Part shown: piece by piece, positions 1 through 9,160 of the stretch
Layout of the letters: every line of letters starts with the position of its first letter
How positions within the stretch are numbered: position 1 is the stretch's first letter
Assembly (NCBI RefSeq): GCF_030814435.1
Contig: NZ_JAUSUW010000010.1
Coordinates: 113,094 to 177,093 of the forward strand
Direction of reading: 5' to 3'
Length of the DNA stretch: 64,000 bases
Origin: Peteryoungia aggregata LMG 23059
GTDB taxonomy: Bacteria; Pseudomonadota; Alphaproteobacteria; Rhizobiales; Rhizobiaceae
The notes under the pieces: model-generated
The model's input: only the letters and a program-made list of their open reading frames with translations
Database searches by the model: none
Told to the model about the DNA's origin: nothing
Made by a program: the position numbers and the translations under genes

Positions 1-2
1 GC

Positions 3-2090
3 TGGACCTGCTACGATGCCCGTATTGCCTACCAGACCTATGATGTCACCCACATGCTGCGGCCGGGGGACAATCGACTGGAGATTTGGCTCGGCGACGG
101 GTGGTATCGCAGCCAAATTCTGTGGGCCTCCAATCCAATCTACAATTGCTGGGGAGAGCACATTGGCGCGATCGCCGCGCTTGAGGTCAACGGCCTGCCT
201 CTCCTGGTTACCGATGGAAGCTGGAAAAGCGGTTTCACCCCGGTGTCGCGCAATGGCATCTATTATGGCGAGGACTATGACGCGCGCATCACGCCATGCG
301 CCGACAGTGCAGTTGACGTCATCGCGTTCGACAAGGTCCTGCTGGTCCCTCATGAAGTCGATCCGGTCAAGGAGTTTGAGCCACGCGCGCCGGTTGCCGA
401 ATGGCGGGACGCGGATGGGCGCAGGATCTACGACTTCGGCCAGAATGCGGGCGCCTATATCCGGCTGCGCACCCAGGGAGCGGCCGGCGCGTCACTGAGG
501 ATCGAGCACGCGGAGATATTGGGCCCCAATGAGGAGTTCGACAACCGCAACTACCGCAGCGCCCGGGCCGAGTTGCGTTATGTTCTGGCCGGGGACGGCG
601 AGGAAGTCTATGCGCCGCTCTTCTCCTTCATGGGCTTTCGCTATGCCCGCATTACGCTCGAAGGTGACGTGGAACGGCTTTCGGTCGAGATGGTGCCGAT
701 CAGTTCGGTCCCGGTCGCAGCCGGTGGCATCACCACCGGAATTCCGGCCGTCAATCGGCTGGTCGAGAACACGGTCTGGTCCCAGCGGTCGAACTTCATC
801 GAGATCCCCACGGATTGCCCGCAGCGCGACGAGCGGCTGGGATGGACCGGCGATGCGCAGGTTTTTGCGGGTACGGCCTGCTGGCTGGCCGACAGCGAAC
901 GTTTTCTGATCAAGTTCCTGCGTGATGTCATGCATGATCAGCGGGAAAATGGCGCGGTCCCGCATTTCTCGCCCGACCCGACCCGTCTTCACCCGATCGA
1001 TGAGCGGGGCGACTGGGCTGGTTCCACCGGCTGGGGAGATGCCATCGTCATCATTCCCTGGCAACTCTACCTCCATTACGGCAACCGCGAGGCGCTGGCC
1101 GAGTGCTTCCCGGCGATGCTCAAGTGGCTGGATTACCTCTGGAGCATCTCGGACGGCCCGATCATCCGCCCGCCGGCGGTGTGGGGTGATCACGGCTTTA
1201 CCTTTGGTGACTGGCTGCAGCCGGTAGGCGACAACCGCAAGCCCCGCCCGACGGTGGCCGATGACTGCGCCGCCACCCTCTATCACTTCATCTCCACGGA
1301 GCTTTCATCACGCATCGCCGGAATTCTCGGCGACGCCGCGCAAGCCAGCCGGCTTGAAGCGCGCGCCGAAGAGATTCGCCGCGCCTTCGTCCGCGAATAC
1401 TTCTCGCCGTCCGGCCGCATTGCGCACAACGACCAGACATCCTGGGCGCTCGCCTTCCTGCATGATCTGGTCCCGGCAGAGTATCATGAGGCCGGAAAGG
1501 CCTATTTCCGCCGGGTGGTTGAGGAGACGGACGGCGTGATCGGGACCGGCTTCATCGGGACCCCTGCCCTATTGCCGGCGCTTACCCGTTTGAACATGCT
1601 GGATTTGGCGGAAAAGGTCTTCCTCAACCGCAAGGTCCCAGGCTGGCTATACCAGGTGGATCGCGGTGCGACATCGATCTGGGAGCGTTGGGATGCGATT
1701 GCCGAGGATGGCTCGATCTACGATCCGGATATGAACAGCTACAATCACTATGCCTATGGCGCCGTCTGCCAATGGCTCTTTGAGGATGTCGCCGGCATCA
1801 AGCCTCTGGCCGAAGCTGCGGGATTCCAACGCGTTGAGCTTGACCCGGCCATTCTGCCAAAGCTCTCACCGGTGAAGGCCTGGCACGAGGTCAGGCAGGG
1901 CCGAATTGAGGTTGAGTGGGAGCTCGCCGGTGATCAGGTCAGTTATCGGGTCGACCTGCCGGAGGGGGTAGAGGCGCGTTTCAAGGTCTCGCCGGCGCGC
2001 AGAGATGTCGTCATCGACGGAGCGAGCGTGTCTGCAGGGGGAGACGTCGCCTTGAGCGCTGGCAAACATGTCATCGCCTTTCGCATATGA
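3..2090 (+). CDS. alpha-L-rhamnosidase (GH78-type), 5' truncated by the window edge
   Basis: The frame is open from base 3, so the start lies upstream; 695 codons are visible, against roughly 900 in complete bacterial GH78 enzymes. It should hydrolyse terminal alpha-L-rhamnose from plant glycosides or pectin side chains. The visible part begins inside the N-terminal beta-sandwich region. The (alpha/alpha)6-barrel signature CPQRDERLGWTGDAQ, which carries the catalytic acid region, lies near bases 820-860. The DRGATSIWERWD segment with the probable catalytic Glu is near 1660-1695. The C-terminal beta domain is complete. The importer genes follow 67 bases downstream on the same strand, which fits intracellular processing of an imported rhamnoside. 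Family call is firm; the exact glycoside is inferred. Confidence 0.88.
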   Translation, partial: WTCYDARIAYQTYDVTHMLRPGDNRLEIWLGDGWYRSQILWASNPIYNCWGEHIGAIAALEVNGLPLLVTDGSWKSGFTPVSRNGIYYGEDYDARITPCADSAVDVIAFDKVLLVPHEVDPVKEFEPRAPVAEWRDADGRRIYDFGQNAGAYIRLRTQGAAGASLRIEHAEILGPNEEFDNRNYRSARAELRYVLAGDGEEVYAPLFSFMGFRYARITLEGDVERLSVEMVPISSVPVAAGGITTGIPAVNRLVENTVWSQRSNFIEIPTDCPQRDERLGWTGDAQVFAGTACWLADSERFLIKFLRDVMHDQRENGAVPHFSPDPTRLHPIDERGDWAGSTGWGDAIVIIPWQLYLHYGNREALAECFPAMLKWLDYLWSISDGPIIRPPAVWGDHGFTFGDWLQPVGDNRKPRPTVADDCAATLYHFISTELSSRIAGILGDAAQASRLEARAEEIRRAFVREYFSPSGRIAHNDQTSWALAFLHDLVPAEYHEAGKAYFRRVVEETDGVIGTGFIGTPALLPALTRLNMLDLAEKVFLNRKVPGWLYQVDRGATSIWERWDAIAEDGSIYDPDMNSYNHYAYGAVCQWLFEDVAGIKPLAEAAGFQRVELDPAILPKLSPVKAWHEVRQGRIEVEWELAGDQVSYRVDLPEGVEARFKVSPARRDVVIDGASVSAGGDVALSAGKHVIAFRI

Positions 2091-2157
2091 GTTCGATCCC
2101 CGGAAAATTCTCGGGGGTCGGTGAGTGATCGAGTGGTCCATAGAGGAGGAAACGACC

Positions 2158-3432
2158 ATGAGAATGATTGCAGCCAAGATCTTGACGGCATCGATAGCCA
2201 GCTTGCTGGCAGGCGCCGCCCATGCCGACGTGACGCTGACCATCCTTGCCGACACCAACCCCGAATCCGTAGCCTTTTTCGATGCCCTGACGAAAGCCTA
2301 TGCGGAAAAGCGGCCCGACATCACCTTCGACATTGAAAGTCGGCCCGGCGGTTCGGAGGGCGACAACATGGTCAAGACGCGCCTCGCCACGGGAGAAATG
2401 GCCGACATCTTCCAATACAATTCGGGCTCGCTGTTCCAGGCGCTCAAGCCGCAGCAGACGCTGGCCGACCTGTCTGGTCTATCGAACGCGGGACATATTC
2501 AGGAGAGTTTCAAGGCGGTGGTGACCGCCCCGGATGGCAGCCTGCGTGGCGCACCCTTCGGTCCTGCCATGGGCGGTGGCATCTTCTACAATCGCAAGAT
2601 CTACGCGGACCTTGGCCTCGAAGTGCCGAAAACCTGGTCCGAATTCATCGCCAACAGCGAGAAGATCAAGGCCGCAGGCAAGGTCGCTATCGCCCAGACC
2701 TATGGCGACACATGGACCTCCCAGCTCTTTGTTCTCGCAGACTTCTATAACGTCAATGCGGTGGTGCCGAACTTTGCCAAGGACTATACCGAGAACCGGG
2801 CGAAATATGCCACCACGCCCGCAGCAGCAAAGGGTTTCGAACATCTGGAGCAGACGGGCAAGGCCGGATTCTTCAACGCCGATTTCGGCGCGGCCAAGTT
2901 TGACGACGGCATGAGGATGGTGGCCACCGGCGAAGCGGCGCACTATCCGATGCTGACCTTCGGAATCGGCAATGTGGCGCAAAACTTCGCTGCCAACCTG
3001 CCGGATCTGGGCTTTTTCGCCCAACCCGGCGACGATGCGGCGAAGAACGGCCTGACGATCTGGATGCCGTCGGCCCTCTACGTACCAGCGGATGCCGAAA
3101 ACCTTGAAGAGGCCAAGACGTTCCTGGATTGGATGATCTCGAAGGAGGCCTGCGAGCTGATGGCGAAGACCGTGCCATCAGGCCCCTACCTGATCAAGGA
3201 TTGCCAGCTGCCTGCCAATATCCCGCAGGCCGTGTCCGACATGCTGCCCTATTTCGAAACCGACGGTCGCACGGCGCCGGCACTTGAATTCCTTTCCCCG
3301 GTCAAAGGGCCAGCGCTCGAGCAGATCACGGTTGAAGTCGGCACGGGGATCCGATCGGCCGCAGACGCTGCTGCTCTCTACGACCAGGACGTCGAAAAAC
3401 AAGCCAAACAACTCGGCCTGCCCAACTGGTAA
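2158..3432 (+). CDS. sugar ABC transporter substrate-binding protein (family 1)
   Basis: Periplasmic receptor that captures a sugar or oligosaccharide for the permeases encoded downstream. The ATG at 2158 is chosen because AGAGGAGGAAAC sits just upstream and because the next residues form a typical Sec signal peptide (charged MRMIAAK, hydrophobic core, AHA|D cleavage near residue 23). The 424-residue length and the motifs FNADFGAAKF and ASKEACELM-like C-terminal region fit extracellular solute-binding family 1 (MalE/UgpB type). It is the first transporter gene after the rhamnosidase, so a rhamnose-containing glycoside is a reasonable ligand, but that is inference. A strong stem-loop separates it from the permeases. 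Confidence 0.9.
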   Translation: MRMIAAKILTASIASLLAGAAHADVTLTILADTNPESVAFFDALTKAYAEKRPDITFDIESRPGGSEGDNMVKTRLATGEMADIFQYNSGSLFQALKPQQTLADLSGLSNAGHIQESFKAVVTAPDGSLRGAPFGPAMGGGIFYNRKIYADLGLEVPKTWSEFIANSEKIKAAGKVAIAQTYGDTWTSQLFVLADFYNVNAVVPNFAKDYTENRAKYATTPAAAKGFEHLEQTGKAGFFNADFGAAKFDDGMRMVATGEAAHYPMLTFGIGNVAQNFAANLPDLGFFAQPGDDAAKNGLTIWMPSALYVPADAENLEEAKTFLDWMISKEACELMAKTVPSGPYLIKDCQLPANIPQAVSDMLPYFETDGRTAPALEFLSPVKGPALEQITVEVGTGIRSAADAAALYDQDVEKQAKQLGLPNW

Positions 3433-3447
3433 CCTCCCGCCAGTCGC

Positions 3448-3478
3448 ACCCCGCCCGGACACCGTGTCCGGGCGGGGT
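3448..3478 (+). other. intercistronic stem-loop after the binding-protein gene
   Basis: Perfect 15-base arms ACCCCGCCCGGACAC and its complement, separated by one base (effectively a 14-bp stem with a 3-base loop), lie between the binding-protein stop and the permease start. No T-run follows, so it is not a classical terminator. Such hairpins usually protect the upstream transcript and give more binding protein than permease. Confidence 0.75.
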
Positions 3479-3496
3479 CTGATCCGGAGAAAAAAG

Positions 3497-4360
3497 ATGG
3501 CGACGCAGAAGTCCCCCTATCCCTATTGGTTCATCCTTCCGGCAGCGATCGTGTTCACGGTCCTGTTTCTGGTCCCGACCTTTGCGTCCCTGTGGTTCAG
3601 CCTGACCCGCTGGGACCTGTTTTCGGCAGAGTTCATCGGGCTTGAGAACTACCGACAGTTCCTGCGCGAACCCTTCCTGGTCCAGGGCCTGGTCAACACG
3701 CTGATCTATGCCTTCGCCACCTCCGCCACCAAGTCGGTTTTCGGCCTTCTGCTGGCCGTCCTGCTGACCTCTGGCCTCTGGGCACAAAACTTCCTGCGGA
3801 CCATCGTGTTCTTCCCCGTTCTGGTCTCGACGATCGGCATCGGCATCACCTTCTCGGTCCTCATGCATCCGACCAATGGCATGATCAATGTGGCGCTGAA
3901 GGCGGTGGGGCTGCCAGGCCCCGGCTGGCTCACCGACCCGGCACTGGCCCTCTATTCGGTGGTCTTTGTCGATTTCTGGAAAGGTGTCGGTCTCGCCACG
4001 CTCATCTACATTGCCGGTCTCGCCACAATCAGTCCCGATTACTACGAGGCCGCCAGGATCGATGGTGCCACCCGCCGCCAGATGTTCTTTCGGGTCACCG
4101 TTCCGCTGGTCCGCCCGGCGACCGTAACGGTCGTCACCCTCTCCCTGATCGGGGGCTTGAGAAGCTTCGACCTGATCTGGGCCATGACCCGCGGTGGCCC
4201 GGGCTTCTCCTCCGACGTTCTGGCGAGCGTGATCTACAAGCAGTATCAGGCAGGCTTTTATGGCCTTTCGACCGCCGGCAACGTCATTCTCTTCCTCCTG
4301 ATCGGTCTCATCATCCTGCCGATGACGGCCTGGTTCAATCGCCGGGAGGTCGACCTGTGA
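3497..4360 (+). CDS. sugar ABC transporter permease (MalF/UgpA type)
   Basis: Inner-membrane channel subunit of the importer, 287 residues with about six hydrophobic segments, the first at residues 10-32. The EAA loop reads EAARIDGATRRQMFFRVTVP, the site that docks onto the ATPase. The ATG at 3497 is preferred over upstream in-frame starts because GGAGAAAAAAG precedes it and MATQKSPYPYWFILPAA is the usual family N terminus. The stop overlaps the next gene's GTG by three bases, so the two permeases are translationally coupled and probably form a heterodimer. Confidence 0.92.
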   Translation: MATQKSPYPYWFILPAAIVFTVLFLVPTFASLWFSLTRWDLFSAEFIGLENYRQFLREPFLVQGLVNTLIYAFATSATKSVFGLLLAVLLTSGLWAQNFLRTIVFFPVLVSTIGIGITFSVLMHPTNGMINVALKAVGLPGPGWLTDPALALYSVVFVDFWKGVGLATLIYIAGLATISPDYYEAARIDGATRRQMFFRVTVPLVRPATVTVVTLSLIGGLRSFDLIWAMTRGGPGFSSDVLASVIYKQYQAGFYGLSTAGNVILFLLIGLIILPMTAWFNRREVDL

Positions 4361-5181
4361 CCCGCCGCCAACTCTATACGGGCCTTGCCTCGCTTCTCGC
4401 AGCATCCATCATCTTCATCCTGCCCTTCGTCTTCATCCTGCTGACGGCAGCAAAGACGAAGCAGGACGCCGCGCGCCTGACATTTTCCTGGCCGGTGGAA
4501 TGGCACTTCTGGGATAACTTCCTCCAAGTCCTGCAGACGCGAAACTACCTTCTGCTGCTCGCCTATTTCAATTCGACGGTCATCACCGTCTTTGCCGTAA
4601 CCCTGCTCGTCCTGTCCGGGGCAATGGTCGGCTATGTCCTGCAGCGCCGTCCCTCCCCCTGGAACAAGGTGATCTACTGCTTCGTTCTGGCCGGGCTTAT
4701 GATTCCGCCGGCCGTCGTGCCAACGATCTGGGTGTTGCAGTCAATCGGCCTGTTCAAGACGATCACCGGCATGATCTTCATTCAGGGGGCTTATGGCCTG
4801 GCCTTCTCGGTGCTTCTGTTCCGCAGCTTCATCGCGACCATTCCGCGCGACCTAGACGAGGCGGCGCTGATCGATGGCGCAACGCCGCTGCAGATCTTCT
4901 TCCGGGTTATCCTGCCGCTCCTGAAGCCGGTGACGGTAACCGTCATCGTGGTGCAATCGATCACGATCTTCAACGACTTCACCAATCCCCTCTACTACCT
5001 GCCGGGTCGCGAGAACGTCACGGTCCAATTGACCCTCTATAATTTCCAGGGACAGTTCCAGACGCAGTTCAATCTGCTCTTCATGAACATCCTGCTCGTC
5101 ACCATCCCGCCGCTTATCGTCTACATTTTCTTCAACCGACAGATCGTGGCCGGCATGACCGCCGGTGCCGTCAAAGGATAG
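4357..5181 (+). CDS. sugar ABC transporter permease (MalG/UgpE type)
   Basis: Second inner-membrane subunit of the same importer, 274 residues. It starts with GTG inside the stop of the preceding permease (GTGA overlap). Hydrophobic segments are regular, and the EAA loop DEAALIDGATPLQIFFRVIL is present near residues 165-185. The C terminus ends GMTAGAVKG, the typical MalG-family ending. The ATPase gene begins five bases after its stop, which completes the permease-permease-ATPase block. Confidence 0.92.
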   Translation: MTRRQLYTGLASLLAASIIFILPFVFILLTAAKTKQDAARLTFSWPVEWHFWDNFLQVLQTRNYLLLLAYFNSTVITVFAVTLLVLSGAMVGYVLQRRPSPWNKVIYCFVLAGLMIPPAVVPTIWVLQSIGLFKTITGMIFIQGAYGLAFSVLLFRSFIATIPRDLDEAALIDGATPLQIFFRVILPLLKPVTVTVIVVQSITIFNDFTNPLYYLPGRENVTVQLTLYNFQGQFQTQFNLLFMNILLVTIPPLIVYIFFNRQIVAGMTAGAVKG

Positions 5182-5185
5182 CCGC

Positions 5186-6166
5186 ATGACCAGTGTCGTT
5201 CTCAAGGACATCCGCAAGAGCTTCGGCAGCCTCGAGGTCATCAAGGGCATCGATCTGAAGGTCGAGAAGGGCGAGTTCTGCGTCTTCGTCGGGCCCTCCG
5301 GCTGCGGCAAGTCCACGCTGTTGCGGATGATCTCGGGCCTTGAGACATCCAGTGCGGGCCAGATCATGATCGACGGAGAGGACGTCACCCATGCGGAACC
5401 GTCCAAGCGTGGCATCGCCATGGTTTTCCAGTCCTATGCGCTCTATCCGCATCTGACCGTGCGCGAGAACATTGGGTTCGGTCTGTCATTGGCGGGGAGA
5501 CCGAAGGGGGAGATTGCCGAAAAGGTCGCGAGAACGGCAGAAAGCCTGCAGCTCACGCACCTTCTTGACCGCAAGCCGAAGGCTTTGTCCGGCGGCCAGC
5601 GACAGCGCGTGGCAATCGGGCGCGCCATCATTCGCAACCCGAAGGTTTTTCTCTTCGACGAACCCTTGTCGAACCTCGACGCGGCGCTGCGTTCGCAGAT
5701 GCGGATGGAACTGACCGATCTGCATGCCAAGCTCGGCGCAACGATGATCTACGTCACCCATGACCAGGTGGAAGCCATGACCATGGCCGATAAGATCGTC
5801 GTGCTGAACGGCGGCCAGATCGAGCAGGTCGGTGACCCGATGCAGCTCTACAACCACCCCGTCAGCCCCTTCGTCGCCGGTTTCATCGGTTCCCCGAAGA
5901 TGAACCTCTACACCGGCGCGATCGCCGCCGACGAAGGCTGCTCGACCTATGGCATCCGCCCGGAACACATCGTGCTTTCCCGGTCGCACGGCAAATGGGA
6001 ATGCCGGGTGCGCCATATCGAGCGTCTGGGGGCGGACACGGTGGTCTATCTCGATAACCCCGCGCTGCAACAGATTGTCGCCCGTGTCCCGGGAGATTTC
6101 GTGATCACCCAGGCCGAGATGATTTTCGCCAGTCCGGAGGACGGCAAGGTGCATCGGTTTGCATGA
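5186..6166 (+). CDS. sugar ABC transporter ATP-binding protein (UgpC/MsmK type)
   Basis: ATPase that powers the importer, 326 residues. Walker A is GPSGCGKST, the signature is [14 protein letters not shown], Walker B is [16 protein letters not shown] and the switch His lies in YVTHDQVEAM. The C-terminal regulatory TOBE region is shorter than the usual 350-360 residues, so regulatory contacts may be reduced compared with the paralogue at 12485-13558. The ATG at 5186 is used rather than the upstream in-frame ATG at 5165, which lies inside the permease gene, because translation from 5186 begins MTSVVLKDIRKSFG as in the family. Confidence 0.93.
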   Translation: MTSVVLKDIRKSFGSLEVIKGIDLKVEKGEFCVFVGPSGCGKSTLLRMISGLETSSAGQIMIDGEDVTHAEPSKRGIAMVFQSYALYPHLTVRENIGFGLSLAGRPKGEIAEKVARTAESLQLTHLLDRKPKALSGGQRQRVAIGRAIIRNPKVFLFDEPLSNLDAALRSQMRMELTDLHAKLGATMIYVTHDQVEAMTMADKIVVLNGGQIEQVGDPMQLYNHPVSPFVAGFIGSPKMNLYTGAIAADEGCSTYGIRPEHIVLSRSHGKWECRVRHIERLGADTVVYLDNPALQQIVARVPGDFVITQAEMIFASPEDGKVHRFA

Positions 6167-6171
6167 CCCCT

Positions 6172-6205
6172 GGTTCCTGATTGCCTCGAGGCGCCGGCAG
6201 GAACC
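6172..6205 (+). terminator. putative terminator-like stem-loop after the first importer operon
   Basis: Arms GGTTCCTG (6172-6179) and CAGGAACC (6198-6205) enclose a second palindrome, GCCTCGAGGC. It sits right after the ATPase stop and before the convergent ROK gene. No clear T-run follows, so the call rests on position and pairing only. Confidence 0.45.
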
Positions 6206-6343
6206 CAAGGGAACGCGCGGTGAGGCGGCAGTGGCTTTCATCTGAGAGCGGCCCGATAGGGTCCCTCTCCCATCGGGCGGAGGTGCCACAAGTTGGAAAC
6301 AGTCGATTCTCACGTACCGGCAGAACCTGCGCCCGGCTATCGG

Positions 6344-7537
6344 TCAGGACAGACGTCCGTGGTGTCGGAGCACCAGCCCGACCGCTCCCATGCAGTTGTC
6401 GTTTTCAAGGAACTTGCCGGTGACGAATTGCGGATTGGCCCCCTCGCCGTCACCCGGCTTGACCAGCGTGTGCCGCGCATAGGTCGACCTTATCGGCGCC
6501 ATGATGAGTTCGCCGGCTGTGGCGAGACTGCCACTGATGACGAAAAGCCCCGGGTTGATGATGGTGCCGACCGTCGCCAGGCCACGACCGGCGGCCTCGG
6601 CCGCATCCTCCAGCAGCCGCTGAAAGCCGACATCGCCGCCTTGCGCGATCTTGATGAACTCCGCCATCCCGAGGCTGCGGGACAGGCGCCGTTCGGCAAC
6701 GCCGAGGATTGCCATGCCGCTGCAGTAAAGCTCCAGGCAGCCGCGATTGCCACAGCTGCAGAGGTCGCCGCGCGGATCGAGGACCATGTGGCCGAATTCA
6801 CCAGCCGTACCGGCAACACCGGTCAGCACCTTGCCATTGGCAACAATCGCCCCCCCGATCCCCAGGTCGAGCTTGAACAGGACAAAATTGTCAAAGCCTG
6901 CCGCCGCCCCCCACATCATTTCCGCCAGGGCGGCGCAGTTGCTTTCATTGTCGGCAAAGATCGGCTTCTGCAGCACCGGCTCGAATGTCGCACGCAGATC
7001 GACGCCCTGCCAGCCGGGGAGTTGCGAGCCGCGCATAATCTTTCCGCTCGGCGTGATCGGTGCCGACACCGCGAAACCGACACCAAGCAGTCCAGAATAA
7101 GGAAGACTGTGCTCCTTATAAATGTTGTCGATTGCCTGCTTGGCAATCCGTGTCGCCTTTTCCGGCCGGTAATTGCTTTCCAGCGGAATGGCGATGTCGG
7201 CAAGCACGCTGTGCGCGACATCGGCGAGAACGACCCGGATCTCGTTTCGTCCGAGATGGACACCGAGACAAGTTCCGGCTTCTGGATTCAGCGAATGAGC
7301 GAGCGCCGGACGACCGATGCCGGGGCTTCGCGTCTCGACCTCCACGACCAGGCTCGATCGCTTCAGGTCGGCAAGGATAGTGGAGACGGTGGATCGGGCC
7401 AGTCCGGTGGTGCGCGCGATCTGCGCCGCGCTGACGGCCCCATGGCCGCTCAACGCCCGCACGACCCTCGCCACAGGAGTATCAACCTGACGCTCGTCGA
7501 GAAGGCCATGCAGCCCCCCACTAATCATGTTGGCCAT
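6344..7537 (-). CDS. ROK-family transcriptional regulator
   Basis: Sugar-responsive repressor, 397 residues. The N terminus holds a winged helix-turn-helix (about residues 20-65, AAQIARTTGLARSTVSTIL). The rest is a ROK sugar-kinase-like fold with the Zn-binding motif CSCGNRGC at residues 260-267 and His250. The kinase-type phosphate-binding segment is only loosely kept, as usual for repressors of this family. It lies between two sugar-importer operons and is divergent from the second, so it probably controls that operon and perhaps both. Candidate operators lie in the 7538-7829 gap. The effector sugar is unknown. A second in-frame ATG at 7528 is possible. Confidence 0.9.
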   Translation of the reverse strand: MANMISGGLHGLLDERQVDTPVARVVRALSGHGAVSAAQIARTTGLARSTVSTILADLKRSSLVVEVETRSPGIGRPALAHSLNPEAGTCLGVHLGRNEIRVVLADVAHSVLADIAIPLESNYRPEKATRIAKQAIDNIYKEHSLPYSGLLGVGFAVSAPITPSGKIMRGSQLPGWQGVDLRATFEPVLQKPIFADNESNCAALAEMMWGAAAGFDNFVLFKLDLGIGGAIVANGKVLTGVAGTAGEFGHMVLDPRGDLCSCGNRGCLELYCSGMAILGVAERRLSRSLGMAEFIKIAQGGDVGFQRLLEDAAEAAGRGLATVGTIINPGLFVISGSLATAGELIMAPIRSTYARHTLVKPGDGEGANPQFVTGKFLENDNCMGAVGLVLRHHGRLS

Positions 7538-7605
7538 ATCGCCTCGTTCCCATCCACCCCGCGCTTGCCCGCCCTGCTCACATCGACATCAGGCACGCGC
7601 GTGCT

Positions 7606-7768
7606 CCCATTTAATGGGACTAATGTCATTTGTGAAGGAAGGCCTGGCACCATTTTTACAAAACGAGCTCTCCAAGCCCCCAAAGACACGAACGCGACAT
7701 AAAGAAGCGGTCGAATGGGTAAAATTGGCGATAGTTTTGTCATGGATGACATAATTAATATTGACAAA
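7606..7768. promoter_or_regulatory. divergent control region with candidate ROK operators
   Basis: The 292-base gap between the ROK gene and the second importer is AT-rich compared with its surroundings. It carries the palindrome CCCATT-T-AATGGG (7606-7618) and the 14-base perfect palindrome TGTCATGGATGACA (7738-7751). An inverted pair TTTGTCA (7736-7742)/TGACAAA (7762-7768) overlaps the latter. A further TGTCAT lies at 7624-7629. The position just upstream of the binding-protein gene fits repressor control; the link to this ROK protein is inferred. Confidence 0.5.
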
Positions 7769-7829
7769 GAGAGGGTACAGCGATCTAAAAAGTGGTGAGG
7801 AAGAGACTACCAAAACGGGAGGAAATGTT

Positions 7830-9074
7830 ATGAATCTGGTCGCCAACGCGCTCCGGACGAGCACGGTGCTCGCCACGCTGACACTGTTTACAAACCTGGC
7901 ATCCGCTGAGGATGTGACTTTCTGGACGCTGAATTTTGCTTCGGAAGCGTCAAATTCCGCCATGCAGAAAATTGCCGCCGATTTTGAAGCCGCCAATCCC
8001 GGCGTCAATGTCGAGATCGTGACGCGCGGCGTCGACGACCACAAGACCGCCCTGCGTGTCGCGGCGGGCTCCGACAAGGGACCCGACATCTATTTCAGCT
8101 GGGCGGGCCTCGGTCTTGGCGGCGAATACATCAAGGCGGGCCTCAGCCTGCCGCTCGACAAATATTATGCGCAATACAAGTGGGACGACATGCTCGTGCC
8201 TGCAGCCGCCTCCTTCTCCAAGATCTACGAAGGCGGTCGCCATGGCGTGCCCTTCACCTTCAAGGGCGAGGCGCTCTATTACAACAAGGCATTGTTCGCA
8301 CAGGCCGGCATCACCGAACTGCCGGCGGATTACGACCAGCTGGTCGCCGCCGCCGAGAAGCTGAAGGCGGCCGGCATTCCCGCCATCACTTTTGGCGGCA
8401 CGGTGAACTGGCATGTCATGCGCCTGATGGACGTGATCCTCGAATCCAAGTGCGGCATGGAAAAACACGATGCGTTGAAGAACATGCAGGCAAACTGGAA
8501 GACGGAACCCTGCGCCACCGCTTCCTTCGAAGAGCTCGACAAGTGGAGCAAGAACTACATCCTGAGCCCCTTCATGGGCATCGACAACGCCCGCTCCTTC
8601 AATCTCTTCCTTGCCGGTCGCGCGGCCATGATGCTGGAAGGCGACTGGCTGGTGCAGCAGCTGGCGGAAGCCGGCAATCTCGACGATTACGACATTTTCC
8701 CATTCCCGACGGGCACCAACCGGCTCTACGGCTTTGCCGAGTATCACTACATCAGCAGCAAGAGCAAAAACCCGGATCTGGCGGCAAAATTCCTCGATTA
8801 CTTCGTGTCGACGCCGGTACAGCAGGAAAGCCTTGGCAAGTTCAGCACCACCTCGATCAACAAGAACGTCGCCTATGAGAACCTGCGCCCGATGGACCAG
8901 AAATGGGTCGACATCTTCGCAGCCTACAGCCAGGTCTACATGAACGGCGACCAGGCTTTCCCGCTTGACGTCACCACCGAATATTTCCGGGTGATCAACG
9001 AAGTGGCGAGCGGGAATGGGGCTGCGGCAGACGCCGGCAGCAAGCTTCAGGCCTTCATCGACAACCGTCGATAG
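7830..9074 (+). CDS. sugar ABC transporter substrate-binding protein (second system)
   Basis: Periplasmic receptor of the second sugar importer, 414 residues. The ATG at 7830 follows ACGGGAGGAAATGTT and opens a Sec signal peptide ending ASA|E near residue 27. The mature part shows the family 1 pattern, including PDIYFSWAGLG near residue 87 and an aromatic-rich ligand pocket. It heads an operon of two permeases, a glycosidase-like protein and an ATPase, and lies divergent to the ROK regulator. The ligand is not evident; the associated hydrolase suggests a glycoside. Confidence 0.9.
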   Translation: MNLVANALRTSTVLATLTLFTNLASAEDVTFWTLNFASEASNSAMQKIAADFEAANPGVNVEIVTRGVDDHKTALRVAAGSDKGPDIYFSWAGLGLGGEYIKAGLSLPLDKYYAQYKWDDMLVPAAASFSKIYEGGRHGVPFTFKGEALYYNKALFAQAGITELPADYDQLVAAAEKLKAAGIPAITFGGTVNWHVMRLMDVILESKCGMEKHDALKNMQANWKTEPCATASFEELDKWSKNYILSPFMGIDNARSFNLFLAGRAAMMLEGDWLVQQLAEAGNLDDYDIFPFPTGTNRLYGFAEYHYISSKSKNPDLAAKFLDYFVSTPVQQESLGKFSTTSINKNVAYENLRPMDQKWVDIFAAYSQVYMNGDQAFPLDVTTEYFRVINEVASGNGAAADAGSKLQAFIDNRR

Positions 9075-9085
9075 ACAGCAACATG

Positions 9086-9112
9086 GCGCCTGGCCCGGTT
9101 GCGGGCCGGCGC
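9086..9112 (+). other. intercistronic stem-loop after the second binding-protein gene
   Basis: GCGCC-T-GGCCCG (9086-9097) pairs with CGGGCC-GGCGC (9102-9112) around a GTTG loop, with one bulged base. It occupies the gap between the binding-protein stop and the permease start, the same place as the stem-loop at 3448-3478. Confidence 0.6.
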
Positions 9113-9160
9113 TACCCCTTGCCGCTGTGCGCAGTGCCTGCCGAGTGCATGGAGTGTCTT

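Noticed and set aside
492..1286. 264-residue minus-strand open frame antisense to the rhamnosidase
   Set aside because: Shadow frame of a conserved gene in GC-rich DNA; composition is His/Arg/Asp-rich, with no family resemblance or ribosome site.
3326..4405. 359-residue minus-strand open frame over the permease gene
   Set aside because: Antisense to a clear permease; highly charged Gly/Asp/Arg/Gln-rich sequence typical of the reverse of a hydrophobic gene.
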